The notes: generated by a model not told the origin, from the sequence alone. DNA of 64,000 nt from CAG-1782 sp964418255 (GCA_964418255.1 CAYQKV010000003.1:112718-176717); one strand, 5' to 3'; numbered from the stretch's first letter, positions 33,064 to 40,576 are shown. Program-made: numbers and translations.

Positions 33064-34497
33064 TTACCGCCTTGAATTATTGTTACGACGTGACGATGAG
33101 CGGAATAACGCACGAAACGGCGCGGTTATGATTCTAAAAATAAACTTAATTACTTTGAATATCGGCGGACAAATAAATATCAGAACGACAACGAGAAGAA
33201 CGCCGGCAAAAGCAATAAGTATGTATCGTAACCACTCTTGCATTTCGTTCCACCAATTCGACCACCATTCCTCGTTTATTCCGTAATCTTCCTTATTATC
33301 GGGAACGCCGTCTCCGGTCTGATAATTATCAACTACGCCGAGATTAAACAAAACGCCGTTTGACTTTCCCTCAAGACGAAGAATAGTTTCGTCGGTAAGA
33401 CAAGAACGAGTATAACGACTTTCATAATTCCCGACACCGGTAGAACGAGAGATATTTGTAATTTCAGTAGCACCGAGGACTAAAACCCAGGCTTTATCAG
33501 ATATTTCCTCGGAACCCTTTTCTGTTAAACTCGAATTAAAAAAAGCAGAACTTTGTGTGCAAACATTATTTATAAAATCTTCGCAAAACATTATTTCTTT
33601 CCACGTGTATTTATGCGAAAGAAAATCCCCCTGATAAGTTCCAACAGTTTCATAACTTAAAGTTTTCGATAAACGCTCACTGCTAATAACTTTATCTTTG
33701 TATTCATCTTGAGTAATTCCCATTACTTGATTGAGATAATCTTCATAAACGTCTATGGTATAAGAAACATCCGCTTGATATAATTCATCAATCGTTATAT
33801 CCGCATTAAATGCTATAAAATGCAACATTCCATATTCGACACTACCGAGTAAACCGGCAGTAAAAGAATTACCCGCATTTTCAAAAAGTAATTGTCCGCA
33901 ATATTTGTCAGTAACAGTTATCAACTTATCTTTTTCTTTACCGTAAATAACATTTCCGTCAGAAGTAGCCTTTGCATAAAAAGTCCACCCTACCGGATAT
34001 GGAACGTACGATATCGTATTATTGTTTTCGTCAAGCACCTTATCGCCGAGATCGGCAGAAGCGGAACGCATAATCTGAACGACGTTATATACTCTTTCGG
34101 TAGATGAATCATAGTCCGTAACGTATCCGTCTACTTTGTATTTAAAGAAAACTCCGTTTTTCGATAACAACGTTAAGTCATAATCGTTATATGTATCGGA
34201 ATTCGGATACTTTATTCTGATTTTTTTCGTAAGAATACCTTTTGCACCTGCAGAGGGTTGATATACGTAAACGAGAAGTTCCCCGGAATAACTTTCGGCT
34301 ATTTGTATAAGTTCAAGACTATAATCGGTCTGATTTATCGGATAATCGTTCTTATCAAAACTTTCGTCTTTCTGCAAGTCTTCGAGAACGTCGCTATATA
34401 CGTTCGTAGCAGCAAACGCCACGCCGTTGGACGTGGGAAGAATAGCAAGAGCGCATATTATAATAATCACAAAAACACGAAAGATTTTCATAAGCAA
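33064..34497 (-). CDS. Exported protein with C-terminal membrane anchor, candidate attachment (pIII-like) protein
   Basis: The 477-residue protein has a signal peptide (VFVIIIICALAILPTSNGVA with an AFA-A type cleavage near residue 29), an extracellular domain of about 380 residues, then WWSNWWNEMQEWLRYILIAF leading into a membrane helix near residue 430 and a basic tail (SSSRRNNNSRR). This is the layout of filamentous phage minor coat protein III, which ends in a C-terminal membrane anchor. The ectodomain matches nothing I know. It is in the structural operon between small genes. Confidence 0.65.
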   Translation of the reverse strand: MLMKIFRVFVIIIICALAILPTSNGVAFAATNVYSDVLEDLQKDESFDKNDYPINQTDYSLELIQIAESYSGELLVYVYQPSAGAKGILTKKIRIKYPNSDTYNDYDLTLLSKNGVFFKYKVDGYVTDYDSSTERVYNVVQIMRSASADLGDKVLDENNNTISYVPYPVGWTFYAKATSDGNVIYGKEKDKLITVTDKYCGQLLFENAGNSFTAGLLGSVEYGMLHFIAFNADITIDELYQADVSYTIDVYEDYLNQVMGITQDEYKDKVISSERLSKTLSYETVGTYQGDFLSHKYTWKEIMFCEDFINNVCTQSSAFFNSSLTEKGSEEISDKAWVLVLGATEITNISRSTGVGNYESRYTRSCLTDETILRLEGKSNGVLFNLGVVDNYQTGDGVPDNKEDYGINEEWWSNWWNEMQEWLRYILIAFAGVLLVVVLIFICPPIFKVIKFIFRIITAPFRALFRSSSRRNNNSRR

Positions 34498-34532
34498 AGG
34501 GAAAAGGGGAATATTGCTATTCCCCTAAAAGA

Positions 34533-35372
34533 TTATCTAAAATAAATTTCCGGATACGGGGCACCGTTCTGCCAATACATACGAACGTATTGAATATCGA
34601 AAGGACAAGTTTTTCTGTCGAGTTTATAGTAATAAATACCTTCGGAAGAAACAAAAGAAGAAACGGCTATATTATCAACTCTATATTCCCCAATATGATT
34701 TTTGTCTTTATCATAGAAATGAAGTACGCAGCCACCCGACCAAGAACTGTTAGGTGCGGCTTTGAAATAGAGCGCTTCATTATACGACCCCATATTTACA
34801 AAATCAGTCGTAGCGACTTGAGTATACGTAGACCCATTTTCAACAAGCTCACCCTCTGAGGTTAAATAATATCCGTCGAATTTGAAGTCAAAAAGATTTT
34901 CCGTATAATTCTTAAACCCTTGCTCTCTGTTTACTTTAACAGTCAACTGTCCGGCATACTTCGCTACTTCGAGTTTGGAAACAACGTCGTCGTTTTTCGG
35001 TGTTACGACAATTCTTGCATACTTAGCAAAAAACGGCACGCTGTCTTTGACGAACGCGCCCGAGAGTTTACCCGTGGTATGTACGAAATCGTTGTTTTGG
35101 TCGTAGAAGTAAATTTGATATTCGATTTCGTTATCGAAGTCGAGAGATACTTCGAGTCCCTGGCACTCGAACGCTTCTTTCGTATAGATACTTGCGTTCG
35201 TGTTCATATATTTGCCGTTGCTGTCAAGTCCGCCGACGGAAAACGACGTATTCGATATTTTTTTAGTATCAAACTTGCCCGTGTCGGTAAGCTTCAATAT
35301 CCCGAATATACTGCCGCCGACCGCGCCTAAGCACAAGAGTACGACGAGTATAGTTAAAATTATTTTTTTCAT
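34533..35372 (-). CDS. Secreted or N-anchored phage protein with beta-rich domains
   Basis: The 279-residue protein starts with a membrane or signal segment (IILTILVVLLCLGAVGGSIF) and continues with two regions of about 110 residues rich in aromatic and polar strands (GLEVSLDFDNEIEYQIYFYD; NSSWSGGCVLHFYDKDKNHI), which look like duplicated jelly-roll or lectin-like domains: both contain an FYD(Q/K)N/D turn. It could be another minor virion protein or a host-surface binder. AAAGGAG lies somewhat far (14 bases) from the ATG. It heads the part of the operon nearest the exported 477-residue gene. Confidence 0.65.
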   Translation of the reverse strand: MKKIILTILVVLLCLGAVGGSIFGILKLTDTGKFDTKKISNTSFSVGGLDSNGKYMNTNASIYTKEAFECQGLEVSLDFDNEIEYQIYFYDQNNDFVHTTGKLSGAFVKDSVPFFAKYARIVVTPKNDDVVSKLEVAKYAGQLTVKVNREQGFKNYTENLFDFKFDGYYLTSEGELVENGSTYTQVATTDFVNMGSYNEALYFKAAPNSSWSGGCVLHFYDKDKNHIGEYRVDNIAVSSFVSSEGIYYYKLDRKTCPFDIQYVRMYWQNGAPYPEIYFR

Positions 35373-35488
35373 TATGTTTTTTTATTTCTCCTTTAATATA
35401 GATTTACGCGCTTATACTCCGCGCAGAGTTATGGGTTTTAGGTGAGGGGGTAGAGGTTATTTTCGAATTAGGCTTATGCCGTATTCGT

Positions 35489-35716
35489 TTACTTATTCTT
35501 TTTTACACGAGTTTTCGTTACCTTAAATTTAGTGCTTTTCGGATATCTTTCGGGAGATTTGCTTTGAGCTTTTAAGCCTGCGTTAAATCCGTCGATAAAC
35601 GATTGTTTATTTAGTGCACTTTTGAAATCTATTCGATTCCCACTATGCGCTACGGAATATCCCATACCCGATTGATAAGCTTTTCTTTGACCACTTGTAT
35701 ATTTTGTTTTAGTCAT
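35489..35716 (-). CDS. 75-residue basic phage protein
   Basis: The start at 35716 is chosen for its GAGG ribosome site; the open frame is longer upstream. The protein reads MTKTKYTSGQRKAYQSGMGY, then ALNKQSFIDGFNAGLKA and a Lys-rich tail. The paired GMGY and GF(N)AG turns suggest a small fold. I do not recognise it. Positive charge suggests DNA binding, for example of single-stranded phage DNA, but this is inference. Confidence 0.6.
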   Translation of the reverse strand: MTKTKYTSGQRKAYQSGMGYSVAHSGNRIDFKSALNKQSFIDGFNAGLKAQSKSPERYPKSTKFKVTKTRVKKNK

Positions 35717-35795
35717 AACATTTACCTCAATAATTATTCCGGGATATACCGCCCGGTACGGTGCCGTCGTCGACTTCGACGGGTTATAACAGCAA

Positions 35796-36422
35796 CTACT
35801 CGATAGAGCTATCAATTTGAACAACAGGAAGCTCGCCGGGGAAAAGTACGTTTTTGAATTCTTCTGCTAATTCCGGGACTTCCTTAATGTCTTCATCGGT
35901 TATATCACGAATTTTTCCGAAACCGACATATCCTGCCTCTAAAAAACCGCGCGCGCCTTTGTTTCTCGGCGTCATTCGCGTGGAAATATTTACGGAACCG
36001 TCATTACTTTCTGCGCAAAAACCAAATGACGTTATTTCATTGCCCTCGCTGTCTTTGCGAACTTGCGAACGAATAAATAGGCGTAATTCATTACCCATAT
36101 CGTAAAGTAAGTGCATAAACTGATAAGCAGATATGTTTTTCGCTATTGTATCAGACTTCAATTCGCTTTCAGGCGAATAACCTATATCAGGAATAAGCTC
36201 GATTTTTACAAAGTTTTGAATGGTTCCGAAAAGTCGGATATAAACGTTGTACGAATAATAATTCTTATCTTTTTTCTCGGAATGATACCACGAACGGTAA
36301 AGTTTGAATGAACGATTCTCTTTTTCCGCATTAAATAAAGCCTGTTCTTTTGTAAGTAATTTGTTTACTTCTTTTTCGGTTGCGGTTTCGGTTACATTTT
36401 CTTTTTTTAATTCTTTTGTCAT
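35796..36422 (-). CDS. 208-residue phage protein, possible single-stranded DNA-binding protein
   Basis: With the strong AAGGAG site, the start is at 36422. After a charged N-terminus (TKELKKENVTETATEKEVNK) there is a mixed alpha/beta domain with YRSWYHSEKKDKNYYSYNVY and IRLFGTIQNFVKIELIPDIG, then an acidic tail DITDEDIKEVPELAEEFK. Aromatic strands followed by an acidic tail are common in single-stranded DNA-binding proteins, which filamentous phages need, but I cannot confirm the family. Confidence 0.6.
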   Translation of the reverse strand: MTKELKKENVTETATEKEVNKLLTKEQALFNAEKENRSFKLYRSWYHSEKKDKNYYSYNVYIRLFGTIQNFVKIELIPDIGYSPESELKSDTIAKNISAYQFMHLLYDMGNELRLFIRSQVRKDSEGNEITSFGFCAESNDGSVNISTRMTPRNKGARGFLEAGYVGFGKIRDITDEDIKEVPELAEEFKNVLFPGELPVVQIDSSIE

Positions 36423-36558
36423 TTTTTCTCCTTCCCGACTGATTTCGCCCCGTCGGCGGCTTGATATGTATTTCACTCGGCTTTGCCGTTGTGATCGAGC
36501 AAGGACAGTTTCAAGACATATCCGGGTCCGAGAAAAGATATGGGCAGGACATGAAGTC

Positions 36559-36816
36559 CTATTTTTTACTGCCGATAAATTTCTTCCGAGCCGACAACCC
36601 ACGCAGCCAACCCAGTCTGACAGAACGATCCCACATACGGTATTTATCGTACGAGGCACCGTTCGCACCCATCAAAAAACCCTCTGAATAGCGAACCTTA
36701 TTCGTATAACCATTAGGTTTACGAAAAAGTTCATCGCCAACGCGATAAAAACTTTTATTCACGCGATCGGAATGAAACGCTTGCTTTTGTTTGAAAGAAA
36801 AAGATTTTTGCTTCAT
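36559..36816 (-). CDS. 85-residue basic phage protein
   Basis: The start at 36816 has GAGGT five bases before it. The protein is basic and aromatic (MKQKSFSFKQKQAFHSDRVN; VRYSEGFLMGANGASYDKY). Its first lines resemble the 75-residue protein in tone (QKQAF against QRKAY) but not enough to call homology. Unknown function. The gap 36423-36558 has only an AGGAC/GTCCT hairpin. Confidence 0.6.
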   Translation of the reverse strand: MKQKSFSFKQKQAFHSDRVNKSFYRVGDELFRKPNGYTNKVRYSEGFLMGANGASYDKYRMWDRSVRLGWLRGLSARKKFIGSKK

Positions 36817-37030
36817 ATATACCTCGTTATCGGAACTTTCCGGACCGGTTCTTATGTCCACAAGCGGAAAGACTCGTATTGGAGCAGTTTAACAACGTAC
36901 TCAGGTTGAAGAGTTTTACGACGTCATAGGTCAAAAGGGGATTTATAATTACACTACATCTTTACCCCTTTGGTATAATTACGGCTTAGCCGAGATTATC
37001 AATTATTTCAAGTTCGTTTATATAGCAAGG
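36817..37030. other. Gene-free segment with inverted repeats
   Basis: Nothing codes here. CAAAAGGGG near 36935 and CCCCTTTGG near 36965 can pair across an AT-rich loop, and CGGCTTAGCCG (near 36981-36991) is a small palindrome. It may hold the promoter of the leftward phage operon or a control site. Confidence 0.4.
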
Positions 37031-37252
37031 CTAGGAAGGAATCATAGAAACTATTTTCGCTATACACTCGCTAACATCGACATAAACTTCATTAACGTTT
37101 CTTTGCCCGTTGCGTAATATCAAATCGTAAAATATACGAGTAAAAGCTGACCGTCTATCCTCAAAAGAAACCATGTCGTAAACTTTTGATAAGTTGACAA
37201 GAATTTCTTTTCCAGTTCCGTTAAGATGCAGTAAAATAAATTGATTTTTCAT
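37031..37252 (-). CDS. 73-residue phage protein, first gene of the leftward operon
   Basis: An excellent AGGAGGT site precedes the ATG at 37252. The protein (MKNQFILLHLNGTGKEILVN, then NVNEVYVDVSECIAKIVSMI) is small, soluble and not recognised. It is divergent from the XRE repressor with the CTAAC/GTTAG operators between them, the position of an early or Cro-like gene, although it has no clear helix-turn-helix. Confidence 0.7.
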   Translation of the reverse strand: MKNQFILLHLNGTGKEILVNLSKVYDMVSFEDRRSAFTRIFYDLILRNGQRNVNEVYVDVSECIAKIVSMIPS

Positions 37253-37290
37253 AGTATACCTCCTATTAAAACTAAGTTATGATAGTAATA

Positions 37291-37336
37291 CTAACCATTA
37301 TAGTTAGCAAAACTAACATTGTCAAGTGCTGCTAAC
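37291..37336. promoter_or_regulatory. Operator cluster between repressor and phage operon
   Basis: Four CTAAC/GTTAG half sites lie here: CTAAC 37291-37295, GTTAG 37303-37307, CTAAC 37313-37317 and CTAAC 37332-37336. They form inverted pairs with 7- and 5-base spacing. TATAAT at 37346-37351 lies seven bases before the repressor ATG. Confidence 0.7.
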
Positions 37337-37357
37337 ATAATAAATTATAATTTAATT

Positions 37358-37624
37358 ATGTTAGGAACAAAAATAAAGGCATTAAGACAAGAAAGAAGAC
37401 TTACGCAAGCACAACTCTCATCTATACTTAACGTTACTCGTTCTGCCGTTGCTTTATGGGAAACAGATAAAACGGATCCAGATATAAAAAATATAATTGC
37501 TATTGCAAAAATATTTAGCATTAGTACCGATTATCTTTTTGGTTTAGAGGATGAAAGCGGACGAAAAATTTACAGCATACACGACAACATTATAAACAAC
37601 CACGGGAATATAAGTTTTAAATAA
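37358..37624 (+). CDS. XRE-family phage repressor
   Basis: From the ATG at 37358 this is an 88-residue Cro/C1-type protein: IKALRQERRLTQAQLSSILN, VTRSAVALWETDKTDPDIKN and the common end AIAKIFSISTDYLFGLEDES. No Shine-Dalgarno is seen and a TATAAT ends seven bases before the ATG, so the message is probably leaderless. It reads away from the main phage operon and presumably keeps the prophage silent by binding the adjacent repeats. Confidence 0.85.
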   Translation: MLGTKIKALRQERRLTQAQLSSILNVTRSAVALWETDKTDPDIKNIIAIAKIFSISTDYLFGLEDESGRKIYSIHDNIINNHGNISFK

Positions 37625-37645
37625 AAACAGTAAAAGAAAGAAAAT

Positions 37646-38197
37646 ATGAAATTTGATTGGAATCAAGAAATAACAAAGAGAACTCAAATACCTATAGCAA
37701 TAAAAGAAGATATACATAATGAAGAATATAATAGCGTATATTTTTTTGAAACAGAATTTGATAAAGATGATGAATTTATATCAAAAATAGCAAGAGATGC
37801 AATGCAAAAAGATATATGCAAGATTGAAAAGCTAATAGGAGCAGATTATCAAACCAATATAATACTTCCTAATAGACAATTTAAAATTAAAAACGATAAT
37901 AAATATCATGGCTTAATAGTTAAAGTTAAATGTATTTTAACACCCAAAAATAAAGATAAAATATTAGCAAACAAAAGAATACTTATAGTTTACAACTGGT
38001 CAACTAATATTTTTATTTATCAAGAAAAAAAAATAGAAACTGACGACATCATAAAAAAAGAAGAAGATGAAAGAGATAAAAACGTAAAAACATTTTATAT
38101 GGATAACGGCATAATAACAATAAAAGATGGAATATACTTTAAAGGAACACCCAATATGGTAAATAGTACTATCAAATGGACTCCGTTAGTATGGTAA
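37646..38197 (+). CDS. AT-rich gene co-transcribed with the repressor
   Basis: This 183-residue protein (MKFDWNQEITKRTQIPIAIK, then EYNSVYFFETEFDKDDEFIS) is acidic to neutral, has no membrane segment and no motif I know. Base use is much richer in A than in neighbouring genes. It starts 21 bases after the repressor and shares its terminator. Genes in this position in prophages often protect the host against other phages or help the repressor; nothing in the sequence proves either. Confidence 0.65.
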   Translation: MKFDWNQEITKRTQIPIAIKEDIHNEEYNSVYFFETEFDKDDEFISKIARDAMQKDICKIEKLIGADYQTNIILPNRQFKIKNDNKYHGLIVKVKCILTPKNKDKILANKRILIVYNWSTNIFIYQEKKIETDDIIKKEEDERDKNVKTFYMDNGIITIKDGIYFKGTPNMVNSTIKWTPLVW

Positions 38198-38312
38198 TAA
38201 AATAAAAAAAATTACGGAACGATAAATAATTACTAAAATATATCAATAGAAAATGCAATTTAGCCGTTATGACTCGCGAAGAACATTTTAGAGTACACAA
38301 AAAATAACATAA

Positions 38313-38347
38313 TAGAACCAATACTGTAAAGTGTTGGTTCTACTTTT
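38313..38347 (+). terminator. Terminator after the repressor operon
   Basis: TAGAACCAATAC (38313-38324) pairs with GTGTTGGTTCTA (38331-38342, one G-T pair), then CTTTT. The remainder of 38198-38424 shows nothing else. Confidence 0.75.
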
Positions 38348-38424
38348 AGTGCATGCTAGCAATTCCGATGTTAAAATTGTATGGCGGAACAAAGTTTAAA
38401 ATAACTTTAACATTTTCATCCTAC

Positions 38425-38460
38425 TTGACTTTGCGCATAATATGTATTACAATGTAATAC
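38425..38460 (+). promoter_or_regulatory. Toxin-antitoxin promoter with overlapping operator
   Basis: TTGACT (38425-38430), 17 bases and TACAAT (38448-38453). The inverted repeat GTATTAC-AAT-GTAATAC (38444-38460) covers the -10, as expected for repression by the antitoxin. Confidence 0.8.
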
Positions 38461-38482
38461 AGAAAATATATGGAGGTAGAGT

Positions 38483-38704
38483 ATGAGCATTTCAATTCGA
38501 TTAAATGAAAGTGAAGTTGCGGCGATTAAAGATTATGCCGGAGCTTACGGCATGACTGTTTCCGAATGTATTAGGAAAGCCATTCTTGAAAAGATAGAAG
38601 ACGAGTACGACTTGAAGGCATATGAAAAGGCTATGGAAGAATACAAAAAGAATCCGGTAACTTACACTCTCGAACAAGTAAAACAGGAGCTGAATATTGA
38701 GTAA
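38483..38704 (+). CDS. RelB-type ribbon-helix-helix antitoxin
   Basis: The 73-residue protein has an N-terminal ribbon-helix-helix (MSISIRLNESEVAAIKDYAG, then MTVSECIRKAILEKIEDEYD) and an acidic C-terminal half that should wrap the toxin. It binds DNA as a dimer and probably represses the operator at 38444. GGAGG lies seven bases upstream. It overlaps the toxin gene by eight bases. Confidence 0.88.
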   Translation: MSISIRLNESEVAAIKDYAGAYGMTVSECIRKAILEKIEDEYDLKAYEKAMEEYKKNPVTYTLEQVKQELNIE

Positions 38705-38966
38705 TTTTTCCATACAATTCAGTAATAAAGCGTTAAAGCAGTTAAAGAAGCTCGACGACTATACTCAACGAATAATTATCGCCTGGATAGAAAAAAACCT
38801 TGTAAACTGCGAAGACCCACGTTGCCACGGCAAAGGCTTGACGGCTAACCGTTCCGGGCAATGGCGTTATAGGGTAGGCGATTATCGCATACTTGCGGAA
38901 ATCCGCGACGAAGAACTTATTATCCTGGTAATCGAAGTAGGACACAGAAGTAAAATTTATAATTAG
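38697..38966 (+). CDS. RelE/ParE-superfamily toxin
   Basis: The 89-residue protein has the RelE fold signature: SNKALKQLKKLDDYTQRII, then GKGLTANRSGQWRYRVGDYR and ILVIEVGHRSKIYN at the end. RelE toxins cut mRNA on the ribosome. The gene starts at TTG 38697 inside the antitoxin end, with AGGAG at 38685-38689, so translation is coupled. Carried by a prophage, the pair may act as an addiction or defence module. Confidence 0.88.
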   Translation: MSNFSIQFSNKALKQLKKLDDYTQRIIIAWIEKNLVNCEDPRCHGKGLTANRSGQWRYRVGDYRILAEIRDEELIILVIEVGHRSKIYN

Positions 38967-38977
38967 TAATTAGATTT

Positions 38978-38997
38978 AAATTCCGACGTCGGAATTT
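38978..38997. repeat. Perfect 20-base palindrome
   Basis: AAATTCCGAC followed by GTCGGAATTT is fully self-complementary with no loop. It lies 12 bases after the toxin stop, at the edge of the hairpin-rich region. Confidence 0.85.
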
Positions 38998-39020
38998 GCA
39001 CGGCGCGACAAAATTTTTAT

Positions 39021-39047
39021 CCTATCGCTTTGCGGTAGGTTTTTTAT
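39021..39047 (+). terminator. Terminator after the toxin gene
   Basis: CCTATCGC (39021-39028) and GCGGTAGG (39032-39039) form an 8 bp stem with one wobble and a three-base loop, followed by a T-rich run. Confidence 0.8.
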
Positions 39048-39223
39048 TTAAGTGTTTTCGCGGTCTCCGACCACTCAAATTTTTCCCGTTATCTTGCACG
39101 CGGGCTACTGCGCGGACTCCGCTTGTACACGCCCTTGAACGACTACTCTATGAAAGGAAAATCGGGTTTGAGCAATGGAAAAAGTTCGTCTTTCAAACGG
39201 CTGTTTACCCTAATTTGAGAATT

Positions 39224-39358
39224 ACACGAATTTTATTCTTGAACGAGTCGGCGGAGGCTACGCCACCGCCGATAAAATTCGTGTAAAACGGCTTTCTCTG
39301 CGGTATTTTACCGCCGAAGCGCCGCGCCGAAACGCTAAACCGCTTTCCTCGGCGCGGC
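39224..39358. other. Hairpin array, candidate replication origin or packaging signal
   Basis: The 500-base gap 38967-39468 has no gene. Its core holds a large hairpin: ACACGAATTTTAT (39224-39236) with ATAAAATTCGTGT (39272-39284), enclosing TCGGCGG (39248-39254) with CCGCCGA (39266-39272) and GGC-TAC-GCC. Next come GCGGTA-TTT-TACCGC (39300-39314) and GCCGCGCCGA (39321-39330) with TCGGCGCGGC (39349-39358). Clustered hairpins next to an HUH Rep gene are typical of a rolling-circle origin and, in filamentous phages, of the packaging signal. Confidence 0.65.
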
Positions 39359-39420
39359 TTCATTCTTCGGCATATAGATTTTTTTATTAAAGTAAAATTT
39401 TTTTGATTTCTCTGTATGGG

Positions 39421-39443
39421 GAAAAAGCCTATCTCCGATAGGC
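39421..39443 (-). terminator. Terminator of the rep gene
   Basis: GCCTATC-TCC-GATAGGC (39427-39443) is a 7 bp stem; read on the minus strand it follows rep and is itself followed by TTTTT. Confidence 0.8.
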
Positions 39444-39468
39444 ACTTAAATTTTTAATAATGCACGTG

Positions 39469-40470
39469 TTAGTCGGAAGTGTCGAACGGCAAATCGTCGT
39501 CCGATAATTCTTTACAATGACTATTTACAGCTCTGAAAAAACGTTCTTTTTCAAATGAAAAAGACTCTGCAAGGTGATACTTTATCATACCGTTGCTTTC
39601 AAATTCATAAAAGCAATATTTCGGGTCGATATATTGAGAGACAGTATCCTCTAAACCTCGACTATAATATGTACGTCCATTATTTTTAATAACGTACTTT
39701 GAAATGTATTCTAATACACTTTTAAGCTCTGCCTTAGATTTCTTATTTAATGAATCAAACTGGTTTATACCAAAACGTTTTCGAATTTTATCAAACTCAA
39801 AATACGTTTCCCAGCGCTTTCTTTTTGTAGAATAATGCTTATGCTCTTGTAAACCGTTGCCTAAAAATTTCTTAGGGAAATATCCAACACCGTGGAAGTG
39901 GATGCGTCCGTTCTCGTCACCGAATTCGAACGCTCCCATTATAATAACTTTATCTCTAAAACAAATATTTCCAAAATATCGAAGCAAACTTTTTAACCAT
40001 TCGTCCGAAGTCCTAAAACGCTCTGGGTCAAAAGTAATTGTAAAAGCATAATTAAACTTTTTGTAATTAAAAGCAAATTTACGGTCAAACCTTTTTTCAC
40101 ACTGTTTAAGATTAAAACTTTCCATATCTCTTCTTTCAGAAATATAATTATCAAGATTATCCAACATTTTATCATAATCAGACGAAGGATTACATTCTTT
40201 TCTTGCGATAATATTTTTTTTCAGAATGTCTTTTATATTCTGCATACGCTCATCGAGCTTTTTATCATACATTTTACCTGCGGATTTCTTCGACTCAAAG
40301 TAAAGCTCGTCTAATTCACTACGATTAGAAGTGCTTCTTTTCTTTTTATGAGTAGCCTCATAACAAGTATAAAATGTATCTGTTACATTGCTACGGTAAA
40401 TCTTAAATTCTCTGTTATATTTATCGGCAATGAAGCCATTATTTCCGTCCAAAAACGCACTATACCGCAT
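39469..40470 (-). CDS. rep: HUH-family rolling-circle replication initiator
   Basis: From the ATG at 40470 the protein has 333 residues. Motif 1 is FNYAFTITFDPERF, motif 2 (metal-binding HUH) is GRIHFHGVGYF at about residues 190-193, and motif 3 with the catalytic Tyr is LEYISKYVIKNNG (about 253). These define rolling-circle initiators of single-stranded DNA phages and plasmids. The N-terminal about 130 residues are a charged extension. AAGGAG at 40483-40478 is partly formed by the att core. The longer open frame reading into the tRNA repeat is not used. In the integrated state no operon promoter is seen upstream. Confidence 0.88.
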   Translation of the reverse strand: MRYSAFLDGNNGFIADKYNREFKIYRSNVTDTFYTCYEATHKKKRSTSNRSELDELYFESKKSAGKMYDKKLDERMQNIKDILKKNIIARKECNPSSDYDKMLDNLDNYISERRDMESFNLKQCEKRFDRKFAFNYKKFNYAFTITFDPERFRTSDEWLKSLLRYFGNICFRDKVIIMGAFEFGDENGRIHFHGVGYFPKKFLGNGLQEHKHYSTKRKRWETYFEFDKIRKRFGINQFDSLNKKSKAELKSVLEYISKYVIKNNGRTYYSRGLEDTVSQYIDPKYCFYEFESNGMIKYHLAESFSFEKERFFRAVNSHCKELSDDDLPFDTSD

Positions 40471-40479
40471 TATAAAACT

Positions 40480-40525
40480 CCTTACAAGCAAGATGTCATA
40501 GGTTCGAGCCCTATTGTTTCCACCA
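40480..40525 (+). other. Attachment site attR (46 bp core)
   Basis: This is an exact copy of 29117-29162, a partial tRNA-Val lacking its 5' part. It marks the right end of the element. Confidence 0.93.
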
Positions 40526-40530
40526 TACGC

Positions 40531-40576
40531 AAATAATACGAACCCTGAAAACAAATCGGAGTTCGTATTATTTTTT
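40531..40576 (+). terminator. Original tRNA-cluster terminator, displaced by the element
   Basis: AAATAATACGAAC (40531-40543) pairs perfectly with GTTCGTATTATTT (40561-40573), followed by T. It sits five bases after the attR core, where it would have served tRNA-Val before integration. Confidence 0.8.

Larger units (their letters stand above)
29163..40525. mobile_element. Inovirus-like integrated prophage in tRNA-Val
   Basis: The 11,363-base element is bounded by a perfect 46-base direct repeat of the tRNA-Val 3' end. It encodes a tyrosine integrase, a membrane P-loop protein, two tiny single-helix membrane proteins, two proteins with N-terminal export or anchor segments, small basic proteins, an XRE repressor divergent from the main operon, a RelBE-type pair, a hairpin-rich gene-free region and an HUH replication protein. 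No terminase, portal, capsid, tail, relaxase or VirB4 gene is visible. This combination is that of filamentous phages (Inoviridae); an integrative plasmid is the alternative. The coat protein is not proven. Confidence 0.72.

Noticed and set aside
40471..40554. Longer start of Rep reading from inside the att repeat
   Set aside because: The extra 28 codons translate the tRNA fragment; AAGGAG seven bases before 40470 marks the real start.
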